A stretch of DNA of 64,000 bases from Coenobita brevimanus (lineage: Eukaryota > Arthropoda > Malacostraca > Decapoda > Coenobitidae), in the NCBI GenBank assembly GCA_032717465.1, contig CM064658.1, positions 4,578,501 through 4,642,500 on the forward strand, read 5' to 3'. The notes beneath the pieces are model-generated. The model saw only the letters and a list, made by a program, of their open reading frames with translations, searched no databases and was not told where the DNA came from. Below, piece after piece: positions 32,690-43,283 of this stretch. Position numbers and translations under genes: made by a program. How positions within the stretch are numbered: the stretch's first letter is position 1; each line of letters begins with the position of its first letter.

Positions 32690-32873
32690 TCACCCGAAGT
32701 CAGGTAAATCCAACAGCGCTGAGACCAAGCGACCCCGACAATAACAAAACTTTAATGTTATGAAAGCTACGAGCCTAAAGGAACTTCATTTTTTTTTATT
32801 GTTTTTAATACCACTGATCCTTTTTCATTACTAAACAAAAAGGAACCATCTTCACAATAATGAAAGAAATACA

Positions 32874-32911
<38 letters not shown>

Positions 32912-33560
32912 CACTTCCACACATGATAACCTCACTGCCTCCTCACTTTGCACCACCGAGGCAGGCAGGCCTACGACCCTAGTGCCCTCGTAAAACCACC
33001 ACGCCAAGCTGCGATCGTTGCCCATGACGTAGCCAGTCACAGCTAGGACCAAGGTCTAAAGAGGTTGTGGCTAGGACCAGGACAGCCAAACGACGTTACA
33101 AGTGTGGACTTTGGAGACGTGTCTAATTTAATCAGTTCCCGCCTAGGCACAAGGCACCAAGACTTGGCTTGGCTGGCAGGCACATAAAAAATCCAAGAGG
33201 CGTCCTTCTCCTTGCCCAGTCCACTCCTGAGAGTCCTGACCACGACGGCACAGTTTGCAGCCGTGCCCCCACCGGCCCGCGGCTGTCTGGCTACACACAC
33301 ACAGACCATGAATATACTAAAGCATTTATATAACTACCTGACACAAACTACTGAGTTTACGTATCCTAGCTCCCCCCTCTCAATAATGTAGTCACGGTCC
33401 TGTGAATGTGTTTGATGCAGTGTTGATGACTTGTTAATACACTCCTCACTATCCCAGGCTGAGTTTAATATAATCCCCATTGTGAGTATCGAGGACAGTA
33501 GCTAACTACCTCATTTGCTAAAGCGCTATACTTCGGAAAAACAATTCACATACCTAAAAA
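32690..33560 (-). promoter_or_regulatory. Likely HENMT1 upstream region
   Basis: The stretch 32930-33300 is clearly richer in G+C and CpG than its surroundings and contains a (TG)n at 32877-32908. By position it should hold the HENMT1 promoter, but no TATA box or initiator could be fixed. Confidence 0.3.
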
Positions 33561-33564
33561 GCTA

Positions 33565-35001
33565 CACATAGGCAACTAAAGCCCTTAAAAACCGCTACAA
33601 TCTTTACGTGTGTATGTTCTTACCTAATTGTTCTTACCTAATTGTATCTTTACCGGAATGAGTCAAGCTCGTATTGTCCCGTGTCTTAGACCATATTTAT
33701 CGTACATATCCTTAAATTTGTGAATTGTTTTGGCACACACTATTTCATTCGGTAGTGCATTCCATTGATCAATTGCTCTGTTTGGGAAACTGAATTTCCT
33801 TACGTCTTTATCACCTCTCTTCTTATGCAGTTTTTTGCAGTGTCCTCTTGCTGATGCTTCTCCATATGTTAAGTAATCATTTATGTCTATTTTCTCCTTT
33901 CCTGATATGCACTTATATAGCATTATCATGTCACCTCTTTTCCTTCTCTCCTGTAGTGTTGGTAGATTCAGTTTATTTAGTCTTTCTTCGTAGCTTAGGT
34001 CCCTTAAGCTTGGTATCCATCTTGTAGCGGCCCTTTGAACTTTTTCAATCTTGTCTATATGCTTTTTGAGATGAGGACTCCAGACTATTGATGCATATTC
34101 CAGGGTTGGTCTAATGAATGATGTTATTATCCTTCTTAGCATGTTTTCATTTATGTATGTGAATGCTATTCTCATATTTGCAAGCAGTGTATACATGTTC
34201 CGTACCTTCTCGCTGATGTGGTCAGCCGGAGATAGTCTGTTATTGATAATCACACCTAGGTCTTTCTCTCTTTCTGATGTGTATAGGGTTTTATTTCCTA
34301 ACTTATAATCCCAATCAGGTCTTTTTCCACTTTTACCAAACTTGATTACATGACACTTGTCCACATTGAATTCCATTTGCCATGGACTACTCCATTCATG
34401 AAGTTTATTTAATTCTTCTTGTAGCTCCCTACAAGAGTCTGTGCTAGTAATTCTCCTTTGTATTTTTGCATCATCTGCAAACATATTCAGATAGCTGTCA
34501 TTTCCAGTGTTACTGTTTATATCATTTATGTACACTAGAAACATGATTGGTGCCAGCACCGAACCCTGTGGTACTCCACTAGTCACTTCTTTCCATGATG
34601 AGTAGTTTCCTCTTAGTACTGTCCTCATTTCTCTTTTTATGAGAAAGTCTTGCATCTAACAAAACAGTTTGCCTCGAATTCCTCCTTGATGGTACAGCTT
34701 CCATAAAAGTCTTTGGTGTGGTACTGTGTCAAAAGCTTTCTTGAAATCTAAATAGATACTGTCCACCCATCCTTCCCTTTCCTGTATTGTGTTTGTTACT
34801 CTGTCATAATAGCTCAACAGATTAGTAACACATGATTTTCCTTTTCTGAAGCCAAACTGTCTTTCTGTTATCATACTGTGTTCTTCTAGATGTGTGTGTG
34901 TTCTCACCTAATTGTAGGTGAGAACACACCTACAATTAGGTGAGAACACACACACACATACACACGTAAAGATTGTAGCGGTTTTTAAGGGCTTTAGTTG
35001 C

Positions 35002-35008
<7 letters not shown>
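33565..35008. repeat. 52-bp perfect inverted repeat around a LINE fragment
   Basis: 33565-33616 and 34957-35008 are exact inverse complements (CACATAGGCAACTAAAGCCC at the outer left). Inside the right arm lies a 26-bp-arm palindrome (about 34889-34950) made from CCTACAATTAGGTGAGAACA, the LINE tail unit. Confidence 0.85.
33663..34907 (-). pseudogene. LINE reverse transcriptase, CR1/Jockey-superfamily type, truncated
   Basis: A minus-strand frame of about 413 codons from 34907 to a stop at 33663, broken only by TAG at 34658-34656 (where the family usually has Trp). RT blocks in order: ITERQFGFRKGKSC, IYLDFKKAFDTVPH (motif A), GVPQGSVLAPIMFLVYINDI (motif B), FADD intact (motif C), LGVIINNRLSPADH, RPTLEYASIVWSPH and RKRGDMIMLYK. 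The endonuclease domain and RT start are missing (5' truncation). Two ACAATTAGGTAAGAAC units form the 3' tail (33620-33650). Confidence 0.9.

Positions 35009-35067
<59 letters not shown>
35009..35067 (+). repeat. (GT)n microsatellite
   Basis: About 30 uninterrupted GT units directly after the 52-bp inverted repeat. Confidence 0.95.
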
Positions 35068-35068
<1 letters not shown>

Positions 35069-35079
35069 GTTTTATCCAA

Positions 35080-36060
35080 CAAATGTAGCCGACAAAAGTG
35101 GCTGCCCTTCTCAATGAAAAAGGTATGGAACATGGAATTAAACATATTTGGTCCAATGGTGGAAGGCCACCTCACGACAAAATGTACGAGATTTCAGTGC
35201 AACAGCTTAAATGTTAAGCCTACAAGACAGTCTCAGAGTTGACCATGTCCTGTGACTTTCACTTTAATGTTACTGCTCTGAGATTATAGGTTTGGTCATG
35301 GGCTACTCCTTAACACTAATTTCGTTCAAATCGGATAAAAACGTCTCGTCATATAGGGGACAAAACTATTCTCACGGTAGCCACGAAAATAGTTCCGACC
35401 CTCAATAAGCGCAGGTTTTTATCCAATGTCAACCAAATATGGCAGAGGGGTCGAAGGGCGACTAATGACAAAATGTATGAGGTTTTCAGGGAAATAACTG
35501 AGAGGTAAATCCTACAGGGCAGGCTCGTTATATAGGGGCCGGAACTATTCTCACGGCTGCAGTACGAATAGTAATTGGCACCAAAAAAATAATAATAATA
35601 ACCAAAAATCGTGAAAAGGTCAAAGGAGACTTCATGATGAAATCCACGAGGTTTCAGACCAACAGCTTAAAGGTAAAGCCTACAAGGAAAGATCAAAGTT
35701 AACATTGTCTTGTCCCTTTTTCTTCGTCCTATGGCTGAAAAAAAGCACATCGGTCTAGGGACGGTTCATGACATAATCTACCAGGTTTCAGCTTAGAAAC
35801 AAAGCCTACAGAAGCTCGTTATGCTGGGACAGGAACTATTCTCTCGGCTGGGGTGAGAATAGCTCCGGCCACTATATATACGAGTATAGAGAGAGAGAGA
35901 GAGAGAGTGAGAGAGAGGGATACTGAATATTCTTTTGCTACTGAATAGTTTTTTGCCGATTTTAACCATAGGTGGTAGAAAAGTCGAGGGAGAGTTTATA
36001 ACGAAATCTACAAGGTTTAAAACCAATAGCTTATGTAACAATCAAAGTTCCTGAAGAAGT
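35080..36060 (+). repeat. Degenerate tandem repeat, ~200-280 bp units
   Basis: At least four units share, in order, ACGAAATCTACAAGGTTT-like, AACAGCTTAAAGGTAAAGCC, and GGAACTATTCTCTCGGCTG blocks (near 35170, 35490, 35640, 35780, 36005). Diverged, with a (GA)n at 35890-35916. No coding frame. Confidence 0.6.
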
Positions 36061-37374
36061 ACCGCAGCTATTTCGGAGAACCAGTATTCTCCCGGTGTGA
36101 TGGTTTCCAGTGCTCCCTTCCTCTCATACGTGAGTGAGGTAGGTTATGCCCATAAAACAGTTAATTTACCTCAAAGTAGATTATCTTGCCTCCTCCCACG
36201 GACCTAACGCTTTCTCTACGGCTTTGTATACTTGATCCACTCTCGAGACATACCTAAAGTACTAATAACAGGAGAGGGGAGCGGGCGGCACCTCTAGTGT
36301 CATAATAACAGCGAAATTGGGCCCGGACTCTGTGTTATATTTTCGTCAGCAGGACATGAATTTTATATGCCTATGAATGCATATTTTGGTTACGATGGAA
36401 GCTGCATAATTTGCTTTAACTTACAGGAAAGACAGGGGAAAGGGAGTACTGAACCTTTCCCTGTCTGCTTCCTGTCTCCACTTCTTGCAAAATGAAATCC
36501 AATTAAAAAGAAGGATTAAACTGAGAGAGTCCAATACCCACGCACTACAAATGGTCTGATGGACGAACATTTGAATATGCCCTGTTACCATGACCTTCGA
36601 CTGATTGCTAATCGTTTTCAACCATGCCTGACTCTCTGCCCTCTCATCCACCATGCAACTCAGGATCAGATTCGCCAAAAAAAAAAAAAAAAAATGACCT
36701 TTGACCTTTTTCAGTGATTTTGACCTTAGACTGATTTTTTTTTTTTTTTTTTATGGTCGAACCCTTCCCTCCTTGCCTTCCACTGAACACTACCACACAG
36801 CAGTGTTCGAAATAAGCCAGTATACTTGGGGATCACCACTTTTGACAGCGGCCGTCCTCCAAGCAGGTGGGGGATGGGGGGAGGCGAGAAATGCTGGGTG
36901 CTGTAAGCCCCCTCCGGTAAATATTTTTGAAATCAGGACAATACATGACCAACCTGGTGACTTGAGTTTTTCACAGTCTACTAAACAACGTGAATAGGTT
37001 ACAAGTGAACTGCTATGTCTCCCAACTTTGAAGATAAAGATTATATCTTTATTCACTTTCTGTATAATCATATATGTAAATAACTTACCACTCGTAACAA
37101 TAACGAATACATGTTATCTGAGGGGGACTTTTTATAACCCACGGTGGATCATCTACATCCATGGATCGTCACTGTATACAAAGGTGTCAACACCTCCAAC
37201 CCCCAACCGAATTTCCAACAATGCTATACAGTGTCTGGTTAATATCGGGTAATATCTGCATAAGCTGGCCTTGTCATGTTATCATAATTTTTGACATTAT
37301 CAAAAATAATAAGTTGACCATTTAACTGACCCTCAACCCCTTCACCAAGTTTGGCTAAAATCAGATAAAAACTT

Positions 37375-37407
<33 letters not shown>

Positions 37408-37572
37408 TACACTCAATCCCCTAAAAATACACCCAGATGAAAACATTTACATCATAACAAATACACTAACCTAACAGACTGTGTTCTTGTGTGTGCTTGA
37501 GGTGGTTAGGATGGAGAGGTGGGGAAGTACATGAAGATGCTGGAGAGATACGGTGAGGGGAGGAGGGGAAGG

Positions 37573-37575
<3 letters not shown>
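36061..37575. other. Non-genic DNA
   Basis: Poly-A and poly-T runs (36677-36693, 36737-36752) and a (CA)n at 37381-37406. TTCACCAAGTTTGGCTAAAA near 37340 belongs to the same widespread repeat class as 35080-36060 and 63420-63700. Nothing coding recognised. Confidence 0.45.
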
Positions 37576-37648
<73 letters not shown>

Positions 37649-37650
37649 GA
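37576..37650 (+). repeat. (GA)n then (GACA)n compound microsatellite
   Basis: About 20 GA units followed by about eight GACA units. Confidence 0.95.
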
Positions 37651-37697
37651 GACAGAGAATAAAAGTTAGAAATAAAAAAAGACGAGGGTGGCCTGCC

Positions 37698-37914
37698 TAT
37701 GCTTTTTTCTCTTTAACTTGACCTAAAACTTCCATCTCTCCATCTTGAATGCTGAGCTGGAACAACAGATTAATGCTAGAGTATGATGCTAGTCACGAAG
37801 AAATGCTATAGAAAGGATGTACAGCCACGGCATTGCCTTTTTGTGCCACTGAAGTACCTGAAATAAGCTATAAAAGGACGAGAATCTGGGCCAAGTTTAG
37901 GTGAAAGAACTATA
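37698..37914 (-). mobile_element. MITE family M, copy 4
   Basis: Ends CTTTAACTTGACCTAAAACT and GGGCCAAGTTTAGGTGAAAG; the centre GCTAGTCACGAAGAAATGCT is the inverse of copies 1, 5 and 7. Confidence 0.7.
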
Positions 37915-37929
37915 GGTGGTTGGGAGGAG

Positions 37930-37933
<4 letters not shown>

Positions 37934-38015
<82 letters not shown>

Positions 38016-38110
38016 TTGTAGTTGTAGTTGTAGTAGTAGTAGTAGTAGTAGTAGTAGCAGCAGCAGCAGCAGTAGAAGTAGTAGTAGTAGAAGTAGTAGC
38101 GACAACAATA
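37934..38110 (+). repeat. (GAT)n-(AAT)n-(GTA)n compound microsatellite
   Basis: Trinucleotide blocks change from GAT to AAT to TAG with short interruptions. Confidence 0.95.
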
Positions 38111-38274
38111 ATACCATCATCACCACCAAGCTAGCAACCCAGAGTTATTTTCAGCACCACAACAATATCTACCAAGGATGTTGACACTCTAAACACCTGC
38201 TTTATCATACCTAGAAAATACCTGGGCCCATTATCTCACCTGGAAAGCCCATGGGAAAGCATTGTTGTCAGTTT

Positions 38275-38277
<3 letters not shown>

Positions 38278-38361
<84 letters not shown>
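38278..38361 (+). repeat. (CT)n microsatellite
   Basis: About 42 uninterrupted CT units. Confidence 0.95.
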
Positions 38362-38363
<2 letters not shown>

Positions 38364-38486
38364 TTGACGTGACGGTGGGGCTTGTGGAAGTTAGTTCTTA
38401 AAAAATCCAGGTAATCAGATTGCTCCCTGCACCTCTCTAACCAAGCTGTAGTCTTTTATCCTCGATTGAACATAAAACACGCGGAC

Positions 38487-38487
<1 letters not shown>

Positions 38488-38518
<31 letters not shown>

Positions 38519-38690
38519 CCTCGAGTTCACTTGAATGTAAATCCAGTGGACTGCAGACTGAAAATGCTCCTCTCTAGTAAACCACCAACCTACTTCGGGG
38601 GACAAAGAGGGAGTTAAGGGACGTTTGTTAACCGGGCAGCTCCAACGATCGGTTGTATTATGCCACGTGAAGGCGTCCCTTTCCAGACCG
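38488..38690 (+). repeat. Family H repeat with (TAG)n
   Basis: (TAG)n at 38488-38518, then CCAGTGGACTGCAGACTGAA, TTCGGGGGACAAAGAGGGAG, GGACGTTTGTTAACCGGGCA and CCACGTGAAGGCGTCCCTTT. It directly adjoins the putative 5' exon of the Kazal gene. Confidence 0.7.
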
Positions 38691-38810
38691 ACTGGAAGCG
38701 TGACCTACGTACTGTAGACGTGGCATCATTGCGTGACGTCACAGACAACAACAAAACGCGGCGCCCAGACCCACAGAGGACAGTCGGCCATCGTCACCAG
38801 AGCATTTCAG
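38691..38810 (+). other. Putative 5' noncoding exon of the Kazal gene
   Basis: GC- and CpG-richer DNA ends at a good donor, CATTTCAG|GTAAAT (after 38810). No long frame. The next acceptor-like site on the strand is TTTGTGTTGCAG at 40143, just upstream of the Kazal start codon. The link is inferred from position and sites only. Confidence 0.35.
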
Positions 38811-39277
38811 GTAAATTACATCTCCTTCCATCTCCCAAATTAGTTATAATATTTACTGGACACACGCTTAAGAAACTTGCGATTATCTGCTTAACACACA
38901 TTTGGGAGACTTGTGATTATAAATGTAATGACTTCATGTAAATCATTATAATCATAATAACCGAGTCAGTTTATATAACTCTCTTCTCCATGAGGTAAAC
39001 TGTAACTTCACCCTTCTCAGACATTATTTATAACATTTACTGTACACACATTTAAGAAATTTGTGATTATTTACTAAACACACACTTAAAAAAAACTTCA
39101 AGTAAATCCATATATATATAAAATAACTTCATGTAAATATGTATGCAACTCTTCTTCAGATAAATCGTAACTCCTTCTTCTTTCTCATATTATTTATAAT
39201 TTGACAGAAATTTAAGAAACCTGTGATTTTAAACGCAATAACTTCTGGCAAATCTATATACCGGTACTTCTCATCTA

Positions 39278-39322
<45 letters not shown>

Positions 39323-39392
39323 ACTTTCTTGAAACTAAGGAAATTTGGGTTTGAGAATGACTAGACTTCAGTTAAACTGTATATATATATAT

Positions 39393-39454
<62 letters not shown>

Positions 39455-39587
39455 ACTTTTCACATTATTCGTACTACCTTCAGACGATTTTACGCCGCTT
39501 AAGAAATAATAACTCTTGCTCTGAAGGGGTTAATAAAGGCTGGAGAGAGAGAGAGAGAGAGAGAGATGTACTTTTCACATTATTCCT
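38811..39587. other. Putative Kazal intron DNA with simple repeats
   Basis: Related ~100-bp blocks with ATTTATAAC and AAGAAACTTGTGATTAT recur about three times (38850, 39030, 39190). (CT)n at 39284-39319, (TA)n-(GATA)n-(GA)n at 39380-39450, and a family P half at 39483-39540. Confidence 0.6.
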
Positions 39588-39728
39588 GCTACCTCTCCAG
39601 ACGATTTTACTCAGCTTAAGAAATAATAACTCTTGCTCTAAAGAGGTTAATGAAGGCTGTATCCACCCCCTAACCCCTCCACCTCGAATGTTTATCCTGG
39701 GCTGAATAAAATCGTCTGGCAATAGCAC
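39588..39728. mobile_element. MITE family P, best copy
   Basis: Inverted ends CCAGACGATTTTACTCAGCT (39598) and, read in inverse from 39719, CCAGACGATTTTATTCAGCC. The middle has GAGGTTAATGAAGGCT and TAACCCCTCCACCTCGAA. About 140 bp. This is the clearest of at least ten copies in the window. Confidence 0.75.
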
Positions 39729-39768
39729 AGTTAAAGTTAGAAACGTCAATAAGTGCGATAGTGGGAAG

Positions 39769-40033
39769 TATGATGATGATGATGGTGACTGTGGTGGTGG
39801 CGGTGGTGGTGATGGTAGTGGTGGTGGTGGTAGTGATTGTGGTGGTGATGGTAGTGGTGGTGGTGGTAGTGATTGTGGTGGTAGTAGTGGTGGTGATGAT
39901 GATGACTGGTGGTGATGATGATGATGGTGGTGATGATGATGATGGTGGTAGTTATGATGATGATGATTGTGGATGTGATGATGATGATGATGACGGTGGT
40001 GGTGGTGATAATGATAATGATGGTTATGGTAGA

Positions 40034-40064
<31 letters not shown>

Positions 40065-40110
40065 ATGATGACTGTGGTGGTGGCGGTGATGATGATGATG
40101 ATGCCGGAGC
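39769..40110 (+). repeat. Long (GAT)n/(GGT)n trinucleotide region
   Basis: About 340 bp of imperfect GAT, GGT and GCT repeats. Open frames on all strands here (poly-Asp, poly-His, poly-Met) are products of the repeat. Confidence 0.9.
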
Positions 40111-40174
40111 TTTGCAATATAACGATCAATGTTTGTGTTGCAGATCGTCCATTGCATTGAGGCTAAAGAAGACC

Positions 40175-40238
40175 ATGTCACGCTGCAGTCTGTTGCTAGT
40201 GGTGGTGATGGTGGTGGTGGCTGGTGTAACGGCCACGA
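40175..40238 (+). CDS. Kazal gene exon 1: signal peptide
   Basis: ATG in a fair context (AAGACCATGT). It follows an acceptor-like TTTGTGTTGCAG (to 40143), so 40144-40174 is probably 5' UTR. 21 codons plus one base; donor GTAAGT. Confidence 0.8.
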
Positions 40239-41038
40239 GTAAGTATCAACACTCTCAGGCTCTTATAATTCACACTCATATGAAAAAAAAATCGTCTGAC
40301 TAGCTGAGATGAAATACTAGACTTATCCTGATCATGGGGGGGGGTTAAAGGTATATTAGCACTTTTAAGCTCCTGTGACTCAGCATGCACCAACACCACA
40401 TATAAACTGGGACCGATAATATCCCTAATAATAATAATAGTAATAATAATAATAATACAAAATGATATAATATAATGTAATGCAATATATAAAATCATAA
40501 TATAAAATGATACAATATAATATACGGTAATATAATGCAACTGAATATAAAATCATAAAATAATATAATATAATATCTGCTATTATATAAGTTTCTTCGT
40601 AAGTTCATTATAGTGGAGTGTAAGGAGCAAGAATAAATGAACATAATGCAGACAGTTATGGAACGCCTCAGGTTACCCCCAATAACAAAGTTGGACGAGT
40701 ATTATGTACGAGTTCCCCCGTGTCTCTTAGTCTGATTTGGTACAAAATATTTAAAAATGTATTTGCCGGATGTCAATGAAACTTGCTGGACACAGGGGTA
40801 GAGGGTCAAGGAAAAGTCGATTAGAGTTTAGGTGAATCCGGACCCGAGGATGCAAGATTTTTTATTTTTTTTTCGGCGATGGCGGAGGTATGCAGTCGCC
40901 GAGTGCATTCAAGATATTATTAGTGTTCAGCCTGCATTCCACATTACGGATGCTGTCAGCAAGGATACAGAAGGGTTATATACGTTCTAGCTTTGTTTTG
41001 TGCTTTAGAAATGATTATGCATCTGTTATTCTTGAGGT

Positions 41039-41105
<67 letters not shown>

Positions 41106-41373
41106 TATCTAAACATGTCTTCAAATATATTCACAAAGTTTACGTTAGGTCTGTATGGTCTATCTAACACCCCTGCCAACCCCCACAGGTCCCCCCTACC
41201 GGCCCCCCAGCGGGATCAACTGCCCCCTTGTGCGGTGCCCTGCCGTCTACAGGCCAGTCTGCGGCAGTGACGGGGTGCTGTACAGTAACCAGTGCTTCTT
41301 CAACGCTGCCAAGTGTAGAAACCCATTCCTGAGGATTGGGACCAGGTGCTTCAGGCCTGGCTATTCCGGCTAG
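40175..41373 (+). CDS. Secreted single-domain Kazal-type serine protease inhibitor
   Basis: A small extracellular inhibitor that blocks a serine protease by presenting a fixed loop. CDS 40175-40238 joined to 41189-41373; 249 nt, 82 residues. Residues 1-21 form a signal peptide (MSRCSLLLVVVMVVVAGVTA). A short SPPYRPPSG linker leads to one Kazal domain with six Cys spaced 4-7-10-6-10, containing CPAVYRPVCGSDGVLYSNQC. The C2-x7-C3-x10-C4 core with VCGSDG and Y is diagnostic; C4-x6-C5 fits invertebrate forms. By Kazal numbering P1 is Ala, suggesting elastase- or subtilisin-like targets. Junction phase 1 agrees, GTAAGT donor, CCCACAG acceptor. Decapods use such proteins in immunity and moulting; the role here is inference. 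Confidence 0.88.
41041..41100 (+). repeat. (GT)n microsatellite in the Kazal intron
   Basis: About 30 uninterrupted GT units, 88 bp upstream of the second Kazal exon. Confidence 0.95.
41189..41373 (+). CDS. Kazal gene exon 2: inhibitory domain
   Basis: Acceptor CAACCCCCACAG. The exon carries the whole Kazal domain and the closing RCFRPGYSG before TAG. One Kazal domain on one exon is common in arthropods. Confidence 0.9.
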
Positions 41374-41379
41374 AAGAGG

Positions 41380-41600
41380 CACACACACGTACATACACGC
41401 TGGTTAAAACACGCACACACACGTTCATACACGCTGGTTAAATCACGCACACACACGAACATACAAGCTGGTTAAAACACCCCCACACACGTACATTCAA
41501 GCTGGTTAAAAGACGCACACACACGAGCATACACGGTGATTAAGACACATACACACTGGTAAAGAAGCATACATACGTTCATACACGGAGGCTAAAGGAC
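41380..41600 (+). repeat. ~40-bp tandem repeat in the Kazal 3' flank
   Basis: Units of ACACGCTGGTTAAAACACGC followed by ACACACGTTCAT, five or more imperfect copies, starting right after the stop codon and so possibly in the 3' UTR. Confidence 0.8.
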
Positions 41601-41795
41601 GCACACACTCACCCGAACACACATGATAAATTACTTAACAATACATTCACAGAGGCACAAATAACATACATAAATACGTACACAGACGTACATTCATTGA
41701 TGGTTTGTGTAGGTACCCGTTGCTTAAGTATGAGATTAGGACTGGTTAAAGATGCACATAGCCATACTGTACACACACGCACATACATGCTACAT

Positions 41796-41799
<4 letters not shown>

Positions 41800-41843
<44 letters not shown>
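41800..41843 (+). repeat. (AC)n microsatellite
   Basis: About 22 uninterrupted AC units. Confidence 0.95.
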
Positions 41844-41845
<2 letters not shown>

Positions 41846-42570
41846 AAAACAAGCATCCATCCACTCTCACAAAGACAGTGAGAGTCAACCATGATTTTAC
41901 CCTCTGTTATTCATTGCATGCAAAGTGTATGGAGAAAACCGAAAGATCTGAATAAACAATCGATAGAAAAATGAGATGCAAAATGTATGAAGAATGAATG
42001 ATCTGATTAAATAAACACAATGAATAATAAGATGCAAAATGTATGAAGAGTTGAAGATCTAAATAAATAATCAATAGGAAAAATATGATGTAAAATGTAT
42101 GGAGAATAAGAGATCTGAAAAAATAATTGATAGGAAAAATATGATGTAAAATGTATGAAGAATTGAGATCTGAATAAATAATCAACAGGAAAAACTCTCG
42201 TATGATGTAAAATGTGTGAATAAAAGATTTGAATAAATAACCACAATAAAAAATGAGATGCAAATTGTATGAAGAATTAAAGATCTGAATAAATAATCAA
42301 TAGGAAAAAAAAGAAGGAAAATTATAAAGACCTGAATAAAGAACCCCAATAAAAAATAAGATGCAAAATGTATGAAGAATAAAAGATCTGAATAAATAAT
42401 CAATAAGGAAAATATGATGTAAAATGTATGAAGAATAAAAGATCTGAATAAATAATCAATAGGAAAAATAAGAAAGAAAAACGTATGAAGAAAAAAAGAT
42501 CTGAATAAATAACCACAGTAAAAAAATAAGATAAAAATGTATGAAGAATAAAAGATCTGAACAAATAATC

Positions 42571-43283
42571 TATCTATCTATCTATCTATTGCCAGACGCC
42601 TCAATCCGTTTGGGGTGGCCACAAACAAATCGCCTCCAGTCGCCCTGTCCCCCGCCATTTCACTGCCCTGCTCCCAACTCACACCCCCCTCTCTCATATA
42701 CCTCTCCACCCCATCCCTCCATCTCATCCTCGGCCTCCCCCTCCCTCTTCCCCCCTCCACCTCACTCACATACACTCTCTTCGTCAGTCTTTCACCCTCC
42801 ATCCTCTCCACATGGCCAAACCATCTCAGTGTGTTCCTCATAACGCTTCCTATCACATCCACATCAACACCACAATGCTCCTTTATATCCTCATTCGTCA
42901 GCCTGTCTCTCCATGTGACTCCACATGCTCCTCTTAAATAACTCATTTCCACTGCTCTCACTCTTGACTTGCGTCCTTCCAACAACGTCCAAGCTTCACT
43001 TCCGTACGTTAGAGTCGGTATCACAATACTGTCATGTAGTAACTTTTTCACTTCCATGCTCACTTCCCTGTTTCTTATCACTGCTTTCAAAGAACCAGCA
43101 ACCTTTCTTCCCTGCTGTACCCTTTCAAGCACTTCACCCTCCACACCTCCATCCTTACTCATCACACTACCCAAGTACTTAAACGTACTCACATTTTCCA
43201 ATTCCTCACCATCCAACCTCGCCGTCCATTCACTGACTTCACCTCTCTCAAAGACCATCACTTTACTCTTCCCTACATAGTTG
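42571..43283 (-). pseudogene. LINE family A, sense 3' segment of a twin-primed copy
   Basis: Minus-strand frame 43261-42578 with FKYLGSVMSKDGG, IPTLTYGSEAWTLL, LRGACGVTWRDRLTNEDIKE, RNTLRWFGHVERMEGERL and GRPRMRWRDGVERYMREGG: the RT-proximal and C-terminal part of ORF2. It ends GGCGTCTGGCAATAGATAGA, with (GATA)n at 42571-42588. Open over 227 codons, so recent. Confidence 0.9.

Larger units (their letters stand above)
32554..32722 (-). repeat. ~95-bp tandem duplication carrying HENMT1 first exon
   Basis: The blocks 32554-32627 and 32649-32722 match closely (ATCCAAATATATTTACC, CTCCTAACTTGCATATTCAC). Each holds an ATG, seven codons and a GTAAAT donor on the minus strand. Confidence 0.8.

Noticed and set aside
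37806..38129. Long Leu, Ile or Val homopolymer frames (also at 39480-40181, 48857-49330, 60408-61046)
   Set aside because: They are translations of trinucleotide microsatellites, open on several frames and both strands at once, with no other protein signal.
41948..41957. AATAAA as the Kazal polyadenylation signal
   Set aside because: It belongs to the minisatellite unit and lies about 580 bp past the stop; no independent support.
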